The notes beneath the pieces are model-generated. The model did no database searches and had not been told where the DNA came from. It saw nothing but the letters and a program-made list of their open reading frames with translations. The position numbers and the translations under genes were made by a program. Below, piece after piece: positions 55,797 through 63,412 of a DNA stretch of 64,000 bases (position 1 is the first letter of the stretch; each line of letters starts with the position of its first letter). Source of the DNA: JBCBSP01 sp039819095 (GTDB lineage Bacteria > Pseudomonadota > Alphaproteobacteria > Caulobacterales > Maricaulaceae); assembly GCA_039819095.1 (NCBI GenBank), contig JBCBSP010000007.1, forward strand, positions 62,001 through 126,000, read 5' to 3'.

Positions 55797-56981
55797 TCAG
55801 GCCGGCGTCAGGGCCGACAGGGCCGCATCCAGCGTTTCGACCGCCTGACGGGCATGCGCCTCTTCGATGATCAGCGGCGGCGCCATGCGCGAGACATTAT
55901 CGCCAGCGGAACCGATCAGCAGCTTGCGCTCGCGCGCTTCGGCCTGAAGCTGCTTGTTCAGATAGCCCTTGCGCAGCTTGATCCCGACGAGCAGCCCCTT
56001 GCCGCGCACTTCCTCCACCTTGTCGGGGTGGATATCGGCCAGCGAAGCCAGCTGTTGATGCAAGAAGTTGGCGGTATGATTGACCCCGTCCAGGAAGCCG
56101 TCCGCCGTGATCTCGTCATAAACGACATTGCCGACCGCGACCGCCAACGGGTTGCCGCCGAAGGTGGAGCCGTGCTTGCCGACCACCATGTGCGCGCCGG
56201 CCTCGTCCGTCGTCAGACAGGCGCCGAGCGGGAACCCGCCGCCCACGCCCTTGGCCACGGCCATGATGTCCGGGCGCGCGCCCTCGGCCCAGTCATGAGC
56301 CCAGACCTTGCCGGTGCGTCCGGCGCCGCACTGAACCTCATCATAGATCAAGAGCAGGCCATGCTCATCGCACAGATCACGCAGACCGCGCAGACACTGC
56401 TCCGGTATCGCACGAACCCCGCCCTCGCCCTGAACCGGCTCGACCAGGATGGCCGCCGTTTCTTCAGAAATGGCCGCACTCAACGCATCGTGATCGCCGA
56501 ACGGAAGCTGGTCGAAGCCTTCCATCTTCGGGCCGAAGCCTTCCAGATAGGCCGGATTGCCGCCGGCATTGATCGCGCCATAGCTGCGACCGTGGAAGGC
56601 GCCGGTGAAGGTGATGATCCGATACCGGTCCGGGCGGCCCTGCGAGAAGTGATAATGACGCGCCGTCTTCAGCGCCGCCTCGATCGCTTCGGTGCCTGAG
56701 TTGGTGAAAAAGACCCGGTCGGCGAAGCTGTCTGCGCAATATTTGTCGGCGAGTTCGACCTGGCCGGGGACCTGGAACATGTTGGACAGGTGCCAGAGCT
56801 TGTCGGCCTGTTCCTTCAGAGCGGCGACCGCCTTCGGGTGGGCGTGGCCGAGCGCATTGACTGCGATGCCGGAGATGAAGTCGAGATACTTGTCGCCGCC
56901 GCGCTCGAACAGCCAGACGCCCTGCCCGCTTTCAAACACCTGCGGCGGCGGCGCATAGGTCTCCATCAACGGCTTCGGCAT
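55797..56981 (-). CDS. argD: Acetylornithine/succinyldiaminopimelate aminotransferase
   Basis: 394 aa class III PLP aminotransferase. Family elements: VFESGQGVWLFERGGDKYLD, FFTNSGTEAIEAALKTARHY, FTGAFHGRSYGAINAGGNPA, LLIYDEVQCGAGRTGKVWAH (PLP-contacting Asp/Glu), the PLP Lys in MAVAKGVGGGFPLGACLTT, and HGSTFGGNPLAVAVGN. It converts acetylglutamate semialdehyde to acetylornithine and may also act in lysine synthesis. It precedes hslO by 19 bp; argF, the common partner, is not in between. Confidence 0.93.
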   Translation of the reverse strand: MPKPLMETYAPPPQVFESGQGVWLFERGGDKYLDFISGIAVNALGHAHPKAVAALKEQADKLWHLSNMFQVPGQVELADKYCADSFADRVFFTNSGTEAIEAALKTARHYHFSQGRPDRYRIITFTGAFHGRSYGAINAGGNPAYLEGFGPKMEGFDQLPFGDHDALSAAISEETAAILVEPVQGEGGVRAIPEQCLRGLRDLCDEHGLLLIYDEVQCGAGRTGKVWAHDWAEGARPDIMAVAKGVGGGFPLGACLTTDEAGAHMVVGKHGSTFGGNPLAVAVGNVVYDEITADGFLDGVNHTANFLHQQLASLADIHPDKVEEVRGKGLLVGIKLRKGYLNKQLQAEARERKLLIGSAGDNVSRMAPPLIIEEAHARQAVETLDAALSALTPA

Positions 56982-57092
56982 TATGCATCTCCCCTGCTTC
57001 AGGGCGGCGCGAAGATGATGCGCGATGGCGCGGTGCGGCCCTGATGTCCCGACCCGGTGTAGGGCCGGCGCGCTCCCGCTTCAAGACCCCGT

Positions 57093-57905
57093 TCAGGTCT
57101 TCAGACGCCAACCGGAACGCAGCAGCAGATAACAGGCGATGAGCAGCGCCAGATTGATCGCGGTGATCACCATCCCGCCCACCAGAGGCGAGCCGTCCGA
57201 CACGCCGATAAAGCCATAGCGGAACCCGTCAATCATGAAGAAGAACGGGTTGAAATGGCTGATCGTGTAGAAGGGCTCCGGCAATATTTCGATCGAGTAG
57301 AACGTGCCCGACAGGAAGGTCAGCGGCATGATCACGAAGTTTGTGATGACCGCCAGATGATCAAACTTCTCCGCCCAGACGCCGGCGATGACACCAACCA
57401 TGGCCAGCATGGCCGCCGCGCTGAGCCCGAAGAAGATCACGGCCCAGACATGGCTCACCGGAAGCGCAATGAAGGGGATGATCACCGCCAGCGTGACCGC
57501 GCCGACCATGATCCCGCGCGTCATCGCGCCAGCGATAAAGGCCGTCGCAAGCTCGCCCGGCGAGAGCGGCGGCATCAGGAAATCCACCGTATTGCCCTGC
57601 ACCTTGGACACGATGAGCGATGAGGAGGAGTTGGCGAAGGCGTTATTGAGAATGCCCATCATCGCCAGCCCGGGCGCCAGAAAGGCGGTGAAGGCCACGC
57701 CATTGATCTCACCGCGCTGAGCGCCGATCGCCAGTGAAAAAACCAGCATGAAGAGCAAGGTGGTCGCGACCGGCGCCAGCACCGTCTGGAACGCCACTTT
57801 CAGGAAGCGGCGCACCTCCTTCTTGTAGAGGGTCCACAGCCCAAGCCAGTTCACGGCGCCGACAGCGCGCGGCTGCGGCGCTTCAATTGAGGCTTGATCG
57901 CGCAT
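57093..57905 (-). CDS. ABC-2 type transporter permease
   Basis: 270 aa with six hydrophobic segments. TVLAPVATTLLFMLVFSLAI, FLAPGLAMMGILNNAFANSS, PLSPGELATAFIAGAMTRGI and FVIMPLTFLSGTFYSIEILP are the ABC-2 permease blocks seen in YadH/NodJ-like exporters. The ATP-binding partner that normally sits immediately upstream is absent: the next gene upstream is divergent gcrA. It must work with a distant ATPase. ATG 57905. Confidence 0.9.
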   Translation of the reverse strand: MRDQASIEAPQPRAVGAVNWLGLWTLYKKEVRRFLKVAFQTVLAPVATTLLFMLVFSLAIGAQRGEINGVAFTAFLAPGLAMMGILNNAFANSSSSLIVSKVQGNTVDFLMPPLSPGELATAFIAGAMTRGIMVGAVTLAVIIPFIALPVSHVWAVIFFGLSAAAMLAMVGVIAGVWAEKFDHLAVITNFVIMPLTFLSGTFYSIEILPEPFYTISHFNPFFFMIDGFRYGFIGVSDGSPLVGGMVITAINLALLIACYLLLRSGWRLKT

Positions 57906-57997
57906 GAGCGACTCCGTCTAGACGCTTCGGGTCGGCCCATCTAGCACGGCGCGCGCTACGGACGCCAAGGGCGCGCATCAGCTTTCACGATGCAGCT

Positions 57998-58027
57998 GAT
58001 TCGACTTTTCCACGCCCGAATCGATTC
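57998..58027 (+). promoter_or_regulatory. Cluster of GANTC sites upstream of gcrA
   Basis: GATTC 57998-58002, GAATC 58018-58022 and GATTC 58023-58027 (the last two form the palindrome GAATCGATTC). All lie 130-165 bp before the gcrA start in the divergent region shared with the ABC permease. GcrA itself works at methylated GANTC promoters, so autoregulation or CcrM timing is plausible. Confidence 0.5.
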
Positions 58028-58159
58028 GCGCACCTTGTGCCTTGGCCGCTCGCAGATACGATATCTGGTGTTGAGACCCAACATATAGACGGTCGGGTCC
58101 AGCTGAGCCCTATTTATTGGGCTGGTTATTGGAGCGTAGCAGGCGAGGAGCGCACCGCC

Positions 58160-58729
58160 ATGGCGTGGACAGAAGATCGCGTGGAAACACTGAAAAAGCT
58201 GTGGGCTGACGGCCTCAGCGCCAGTCAGATTGCAAAGCAGCTTGGCGGGGTTACCCGTAATGCGGTGATCGGCAAGGTTCACCGTCTGGGCCTGTCTGGT
58301 CGCGCCGCGCCCTCGCGTCCGACGCGCAGGCCCGCAGCGCCGCGCACGGCTTCGCCGCGCCCTGCGGCGAAGGCGGCCGCCAAGCCAAAGCCTGCGCCAG
58401 CTTCAGCACCGGCAACACCGGCTGCGGCTCGCGCTCCGGCTCCAGTACGCCAGGTCGCGCCAGCCGCTCCGATCAAGCCAGCCATGCTGCCCTCCGGCGA
58501 GTACGCCACCGTGCTGACCTTGCGCGAGGGCATGTGCAAATGGCCGATCGGCGACCCGGCGGATACCGAATTCCGCTTCTGCGGGCGCGGAACCAAGCCT
58601 GGCAGCGCCTATTGCGACGCCCACGCTCAGCTCGCCTACCAGCCGCAGGCCAAGCGCAAGCGCAAGCCGGCTGATGATGCGCGCGCAGCGCTGGATTCCC
58701 TTCAGGCGACCCGTCGGGTGAATTTCTAG
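58160..58729 (+). CDS. gcrA: GcrA cell-cycle transcriptional regulator
   Basis: 189 aa. The N-terminal helix-turn-helix MAWTEDRVETLKKLWADGLS to NAVIGKVHRLGLSGR is diagnostic. A long Ala/Pro-rich linker (about 55-120) leads to the C-terminal sigma70-interacting domain EGMCKWPIGDPADTEFRFCG and KPGSAYCDAHAQLAYQ. GcrA activates genes with methylated GANTC sites, so it works directly with CcrM encoded at 16 kb. ATG 58160 follows GAGGAG. A perfect terminator follows at 58761-58792. Confidence 0.97.
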   Translation: MAWTEDRVETLKKLWADGLSASQIAKQLGGVTRNAVIGKVHRLGLSGRAAPSRPTRRPAAPRTASPRPAAKAAAKPKPAPASAPATPAAARAPAPVRQVAPAAPIKPAMLPSGEYATVLTLREGMCKWPIGDPADTEFRFCGRGTKPGSAYCDAHAQLAYQPQAKRKRKPADDARAALDSLQATRRVNF

Positions 58730-58760
58730 AAACGCCTGCCAGGCCGGCACGACTGGTGAG

Positions 58761-58792
58761 GAAGGGGGCGCGCGCGCCCCCTTCTCTTTTTT
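58761..58792 (+). terminator. Terminator of gcrA
   Basis: A 12-bp perfect palindrome (GAAGGGGGCGCG with CGCGCCCCCTTC) followed by TCTCTTTTTT. It ends 11 bp before the convergent apt stop. Confidence 0.9.
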
Positions 58793-58802
58793 GCGCCGAG
58801 AT

Positions 58803-59333
58803 CTACTCGCCCTCGAAGCTGACCAAAGCGGCCGTGGTCACGCCCAGAGCTTCAAGCTTGCTTGCGCCTTTAAGCGCCGGCAGATCGATCACGAAGCTGG
58901 CGCCAACCACCTCTGCACCCGCCTGGCGCAGGAGCAGGACCGCAGCTTCGGCCGTCCCGCCCGTCGCGATCAGGTCATCGACGATGAGGACGCGCTCGCC
59001 GGGTTGCACCGCATCGGTGTGGATCTCCACCTCATCGACGCCGTATTCCAGCTCATAGGACTGCGCGATCGTCTCATAGGGCAACTTGCCCTTCTTGCGG
59101 ATCGGCACAAAGCCCACCGAGAGCTGGTGAGCCACCGCACCGCCCAGGATGAAGCCGCGCGCCTCGATGCCGGCGACCTTGTCGATCTTCTTGCCGGCAT
59201 GTGGAAACACCATGGCGTCCACCGCCGCACGGAACGCGCCGGCATCGCCAAGAAGCGTTGTAACGTCACGAAACTGGATGCCGTCCTTTGGATAGTCGGC
59301 AATGGTGCGAATTGCTGCTTTGAGATGATCCAT
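58803..59333 (-). CDS. apt: Adenine phosphoribosyltransferase
   Basis: 176 aa. IADYPKDGIQFRDVTTLLGD is the family start, IEARGFILGGAVAHQLSVGF carries the hood region, and VLIVDDLIATGGTAEAAVLL is the PRPP-binding loop. It converts adenine and PRPP to AMP, salvaging the adenine released by MtnP encoded 1 kb away, a sensible functional neighbour. I use ATG 59333; earlier residues are unlike the family. Confidence 0.96.
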   Translation of the reverse strand: MDHLKAAIRTIADYPKDGIQFRDVTTLLGDAGAFRAAVDAMVFPHAGKKIDKVAGIEARGFILGGAVAHQLSVGFVPIRKKGKLPYETIAQSYELEYGVDEVEIHTDAVQPGERVLIVDDLIATGGTAEAAVLLLRQAGAEVVGASFVIDLPALKGASKLEALGVTTAALVSFEGE

Positions 59334-59437
59334 CCTGCGCCCCCGGCCCGCCGCCCCACTGCTTCGGTTCAAGGCTGCGAGCATCAATAGGCGCGGCTTC
59401 AGCGTCAACCACAGCGCAGGGTTCGCGCGCAGACATG

Positions 59438-59469
59438 AAAAACCCGCCCGGACATGACATCCGGGCGGG
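59438..59469 (-). terminator. Terminator of the UrcA-family gene
   Basis: On the minus strand CCCGCCCGGA and TCCGGGCGGG pair around CATGACA (10-bp stem), followed by five T's at 59438-59442. It lies 62 bp after the urcA-like stop. Confidence 0.9.
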
Positions 59470-59530
59470 TCGTCACATCACGCCGCCTGCTGAGTTGGGG
59501 GTCAGGCGCGGCGTGAAGGCGTGCTCATGC

Positions 59531-59866
59531 TTACGAACCGTCAGCAGACGCCAGGCGACGCTCCGCGGCGAGACGGGCAAGATGCACCTGCTCCAGGCGC
59601 GGCTGGCCGACCTGACGAACAACCGCCTCGACGACTTCCTTCACGCAGGCCTGGGTCTCGGTGACGGTCTCAAGATTGAACGACCGGCAATAACGCCGAG
59701 CCTCGTTGCTCAAGCGGTCATAGGCCGCTTCAGTGCTCGCCGCGCCATCAAGGCTCGCGCGTTGAACGCTGAAGGTGAACGCGCCCGGCTCTTCAGCCAT
59801 CGCAGCTGTGGAACCGATCGCAGCAAAAACAGCTGCGGCGATCGCAGTGGATGTGAACATTTTCAT
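59531..59866 (-). CDS. UrcA-family exported protein
   Basis: 111 aa. Signal peptide KMFTSTAIAAAVFAAIGSTA AMA (cleavage near residue 24), then EPGAFTFSVQRASLDGAAST and YDRLSNEARRYCRSFNLETV with a second Cys in TQACVKEVVEAVVRQV. These two Cys and the tyrosine-rich YDRL segment are the UrcA pattern, common in Caulobacter and relatives. Function unknown; probably periplasmic. GGAGG precedes ATG 59866. AT-rich upstream region and terminator downstream. Confidence 0.88.
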   Translation of the reverse strand: MKMFTSTAIAAAVFAAIGSTAAMAEEPGAFTFSVQRASLDGAASTEAAYDRLSNEARRYCRSFNLETVTETQACVKEVVEAVVRQVGQPRLEQVHLARLAAERRLASADGS

Positions 59867-60029
59867 TGTTGTCCTCCTTTCAGAAGGACCGCCGCCCTCT
59901 GTCGGGACGGTCGGACTTTCAGCGGCTGTCAGGCGTCGCACGGGCGCTTCGAAACAGGGTGGAACAGCGCGCCTCCAGAGGCGCATCCGAACAGCCAGGG
60001 TTTATGTCGTTATTCTGTCACCCTTCAGT

Positions 60030-60046
60030 CATATTACTGTAATATG
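60030..60046. promoter_or_regulatory. Perfect 17-bp palindrome CATATTAC-T-GTAATATG
   Basis: Two exact 8-base arms around a single T in the urcA-like upstream region, 164 bp before that gene's start. A likely protein-binding site; the protein is unknown. Confidence 0.5.
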
Positions 60047-60232
60047 TCCGAACCCGGATGAAAAGGGGGAAATTACAGAGCTCGGATTTCAGCGGCTAAT
60101 CCATATTTTATTATTATTTTTCAGTTATTTGTAATCCTTAATTTGACTCATCACGAAAACCGCCCCCCTCAGAAACTGCGAGGAATCCCTCGTGATTACT
60201 GCACGCCATCTAAGCGATTCTGTCATCGGATA

Positions 60233-60241
60233 TGTGGATAA
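60233..60241 (-). promoter_or_regulatory. Exact DnaA-box match
   Basis: TGTGGATAA is the reverse complement of the consensus TTATCCACA. A single box in an AT-rich gap; it could be a DnaA-controlled promoter element rather than an origin. Confidence 0.4.
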
Positions 60242-60306
60242 ATCAGCGACGCCTGACCGCCATCTCAAGCGTCGGCGCGAGCCTCGATTTCAGATGAAGC
60301 CTGGTC

Positions 60307-61188
60307 TCAGGCCAGCACCCGGCCCGCGACAGCGTCCAGCTTGGCCATAAGCGCCGGGTCGCGATGCTCCGGAGGCGTGAGGATGGCGTGATCGAGCGCG
60401 GTTTCGATTCCTTGCGGGCTGGGCGTGCGTTCGGTTTTGCTTAGCGCCTCGGTCAGATGGCCGAGCATGAGCTGCGCGCTGGCGACATTGCGTTTAAGGA
60501 CGGCGAGCACGTCCGTCACGTCGACATCCGGAGTTTCGTCGCGCCAGCAATCATAGTCGGTGACCATGGCCGCGGTCGCGTAGGGCAGCTCGGCCTCTCG
60601 GGCGAGCTTGGCTTCGGGCATGTTGGTCATGCCGATCACATCCATGCCCCAGGCGCGATAGAGATAACTCTCCGCCCGGGTTGAGAATTGCGGGCCTTCC
60701 ATGGCGATATAGGCGCCGCCCTGGACCACGCGCTCAACCCCGGCCGCACGCGCCGCTTCAGCGGCGAGCCCGGACAGCCGCCGGCAGACCGGATCGGCGA
60801 GCGCAACATGGCCGACGCACCCCTTCCCGAAAAAGCTCTTCTCGCGCGCAAACGTGCGATCAACGAACTGGTCGACGAAAACGAAGGCGCCCGGCGGTAG
60901 ATCCTCACGCAGCGAGCCGCAGGCGGACAGGGACAGAAGATCGGTCACCCCGGCGCGTTTGAGCGCATCGATATTGGCGCGGTAATTGATGGCGCTCGGC
61001 GGTACGCGATGGCCTTCGCCATGGCGGGGCAGGAAGACGAGTTCCACCGCGTTCAGGCGCGCATGAACAAGCTCGCCGGACGGGGCGCCCCAAGGTGTGT
61101 CTACGCGTTCGCGGCGTACATACTCAACACCCTCGATCGCATAGAGGCCCGAGCCTCCGATCACGCCCAGCTTCCAGCCCTTGCTCAT
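60307..61188 (-). CDS. mtnP: S-methyl-5'-thioadenosine phosphorylase
   Basis: 293 aa. LGVIGGSGLYAIEGVEYV is the family start, LPRHGEGHRVPPSAINYRAN holds the phosphate site, GAYIAMEGPQFSTRAESYLY and DVIGMTNMPEAKLAREAELP the substrate region (Asn and Met contacts), and AMVTDYDCW the base-binding Asp region. It cleaves methylthioadenosine to adenine and methylthioribose-1-phosphate; the adenine can go to Apt. It lies between the bc1 genes and the AT-rich gap on the minus strand. Confidence 0.94.
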   Translation of the reverse strand: MSKGWKLGVIGGSGLYAIEGVEYVRRERVDTPWGAPSGELVHARLNAVELVFLPRHGEGHRVPPSAINYRANIDALKRAGVTDLLSLSACGSLREDLPPGAFVFVDQFVDRTFAREKSFFGKGCVGHVALADPVCRRLSGLAAEAARAAGVERVVQGGAYIAMEGPQFSTRAESYLYRAWGMDVIGMTNMPEAKLAREAELPYATAAMVTDYDCWRDETPDVDVTDVLAVLKRNVASAQLMLGHLTEALSKTERTPSPQGIETALDHAILTPPEHRDPALMAKLDAVAGRVLA

Positions 61189-61282
61189 CGTTTTCGTCCT
61201 TCGCTACGCCTCGGCCCCACCATAGCAAACGGGCCGCCCTGAACAGGACGGCCCGCGTGCAACATGTCTGTCACCGTCCGCC

Positions 61283-62086
61283 TCAGTGGCTGACCCGCGA
61301 CCAGATCTGGCGGTAGGACGCCCACAGCAAGCCCGCCAGGATGAGCAGATAGATCATCACCATCAGACCCATGCGTTTGCGCGCTTCCATGTGGGGCTCA
61401 GCCGCCCAGGCCAGGAAGGCGGTTATGTCATGGGCCATCTGTTCCTTGGTGGCCGGCGTGCCGTCCGCATACTCGATCAGATCGTCCTGCAGCTGTGGCG
61501 GCATGGCGATGATCTGACCGGACTTGTACGGGTTGTAGTAATTGCCCGGACGCACATCGAGGTCGGTCGGAACCTCGTAATCATAGCCCAGCATGAGCGA
61601 GCGGATGTATTCCGGCCCGCCCTTGCGCGCCTTTACGATCACCGACAGGTCCGGCGGATAGGCGCCGCCATTGGCGGCCCGGCCCTGCTGCTGGTTCTCA
61701 TACGGGTAGGGGAAGCCGTCAGCCGGGCGCCCCGGGCGCTCGAACATGTCCCCGAACTCATCGGGTCCGTCCATCACGATGTACTCAGCCGCAATGGCCT
61801 GGATGATCGGGTTGTCGTTCGGGTTCGGGAAATCGTCGCTATGAAACGGCCCGCCCTCTTCGCCGAGATGGCGGATGGACAGGTGCTGCAGACCGTGACA
61901 GGCCGCGCAGACCTCCTGATACACTTGGAAGCCGCGCTGCACCGCATTGCGGTCGAACTGACCGAACGGGCCTTCAAACGACCAGGTGTGCGGTTCAGGG
62001 CTTTTGTAATCGCCAGCGGCCATAGCGCCGGTGGAGGCGGCGGCGGCCAGCATGGCGGCGGTGAGAAGACGCATCATCGTTTTCAT
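61283..62086 (-). CDS. petC: Cytochrome c1 of the bc1 complex
   Basis: 267 aa. Signal peptide KTMMRLLTAAMLAAAASTGA, heme site in VYQEVCAACHGLQHLSIRHL (CxxCH), MPPQLQDDLIEYADGTPATK (conserved Met/Pro region) and a C-terminal anchor helix LMVMIYLLILAGLLWASYRQ. It accepts electrons from the Rieske protein in the periplasm. ATG 62086 is used. It is the third gene in the order Rieske-cytochrome b-cytochrome c1 on the minus strand. Confidence 0.95.
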   Translation of the reverse strand: MKTMMRLLTAAMLAAAASTGAMAAGDYKSPEPHTWSFEGPFGQFDRNAVQRGFQVYQEVCAACHGLQHLSIRHLGEEGGPFHSDDFPNPNDNPIIQAIAAEYIVMDGPDEFGDMFERPGRPADGFPYPYENQQQGRAANGGAYPPDLSVIVKARKGGPEYIRSLMLGYDYEVPTDLDVRPGNYYNPYKSGQIIAMPPQLQDDLIEYADGTPATKEQMAHDITAFLAWAAEPHMEARKRMGLMVMIYLLILAGLLWASYRQIWSRVSH

Positions 62087-62099
62087 CGATCCAGGTCTC

Positions 62100-63401
62100 C
62101 TATTCGGCCGGAGCCGGTTGCGCCGCGCCTGCGCCGGACGGCTTCGATGCGGACGCGCCCAGCACCGATTCCTCAATTGAGGCCGGTCGTTCCTTCGGCG
62201 TCTCGATCAATCCGAGCACAGGCAGGATCACGAGGAAGTAGGCGAAATAGTAGATGGTCAGGACACGGCCCATGAGCAGGAAGTCCACGCCCAGAGCTCC
62301 AAGACCCGGAACCTTGGAGTCAGGCAGCTCCGCGCCGGCCCAGCCGAGCCCCAGACACGCCACTACGAAGAAGGCGAAGAACCAGCGCGCCAGCGGACGG
62401 TAGCGCATGGAGCGCACCTTGGAGGTGTCCAGCCAAGGCAGGATGAACAACACCCCAATGGAGCCGAACATCAAGAGCACGCCGCCCAGCTTGTCGGGAA
62501 CCGCGCGCAGGATCGCGTAGAAGGGCAAGAGATACCATTCAGGCACGATCAGCGCCGGCGTCACCAGCGGGTCAGCCTCGATATAGTTGTCCGCATGACC
62601 CAGCGCGTCGGGCCAGTAGAAGACGAAGAAGGCGAAAATCAAGAAGAAGACCACCATCGCGAAGCCGTCTTTCACCGTGTAGTACGGGTGGAAAGGCAGC
62701 GTATCGCGGCTCGTCTTCACGCTGATGCCGGTCGGGTTGTTATTGCCAGGCACGTGCAGTGCCCAGATATGCAGGCCGACGACGCCCGCGATCAGGAACG
62801 GGATCAGATAGTGCAGTGAGAAGAAGCGGTTCAGCGTCGCATTGCCGACCGAGAACCCACCCCACAGCCACTCGGTGACCGGCCCGCCAATGATCGGCAG
62901 AGCGCCGAACAAATTGGTGATCACCATCGCGCCCCAGAAGGACATCTGGCCCCACGGCAGCACATAGCCGAGGAAGGCGGCGGCCATCATCAACAGGTAG
63001 ATGACCACGCCCAGAATCCACAACAGCTCCCGCGGCGCTTTGTAGGAGCCGTAATAGAGCCCGCGGAAAATGTGCATGTAGACCGCCAGAAAGAACATCG
63101 ACGCGCCCACCGCGTGGATATTCCTCAACAGCCAGCCAAAGTTCACATCCCGGTCGATCCGCTCAACGCTGGCGAAGGCCATATCGACATGCGGCACATA
63201 GTGCATGGCCAGCACGATCCCGGTGAGGATCTGGACCATCAGGCACACGGTCAGAATGCCGCCGAACGTGTACCAGTAATTCAGATTCCTCGGGGTCGGG
63301 AAATCGACAAAGGAGTCCCAGCCCAGCCGCACGATCGGAAGCCGCTCGTCCAGCCATTTGGTGAAGCCGGTTTTCGGCTCGTAAGTGCTCGGTCCGCTCA
63401 T
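62100..63401 (-). CDS. petB: Cytochrome b of the bc1 complex
   Basis: 433 aa with eight or more membrane helices. The four heme-ligand His are in helices containing VLAMHYVPHVDMAFASVER, LRNIHAVGASMFFLAVYMHI and FFSLHYLIPFLIAGVVGLHI plus WALHVPGNNNPTG; PEWYLLPFYAILRAVPDKLG is the conserved Qo motif (PEWY). It forms the quinol oxidation and reduction sites. ATG 63401 starts MSGPSTYEPKTGF. Ends 13 bp before petC. Confidence 0.97.
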   Translation of the reverse strand: MSGPSTYEPKTGFTKWLDERLPIVRLGWDSFVDFPTPRNLNYWYTFGGILTVCLMVQILTGIVLAMHYVPHVDMAFASVERIDRDVNFGWLLRNIHAVGASMFFLAVYMHIFRGLYYGSYKAPRELLWILGVVIYLLMMAAAFLGYVLPWGQMSFWGAMVITNLFGALPIIGGPVTEWLWGGFSVGNATLNRFFSLHYLIPFLIAGVVGLHIWALHVPGNNNPTGISVKTSRDTLPFHPYYTVKDGFAMVVFFLIFAFFVFYWPDALGHADNYIEADPLVTPALIVPEWYLLPFYAILRAVPDKLGGVLLMFGSIGVLFILPWLDTSKVRSMRYRPLARWFFAFFVVACLGLGWAGAELPDSKVPGLGALGVDFLLMGRVLTIYYFAYFLVILPVLGLIETPKERPASIEESVLGASASKPSGAGAAQPAPAE

Positions 63402-63412
63402 GATCGCTTTCC

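Larger units (their letters stand above)
59867..60306. other. AT-rich gap with a palindrome and a DnaA box
   Basis: 440 bp between urcA-like and mtnP, unusually AT-rich at 60085-60150. It holds the perfect palindrome CATATTAC-T-GTAATATG (60030-60046) and one exact DnaA-box match TGTGGATAA (60233-60241, the reverse of TTATCCACA). GANTC sites also occur at about 60183 and 60216. No gene is supported in it. Confidence 0.6.
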
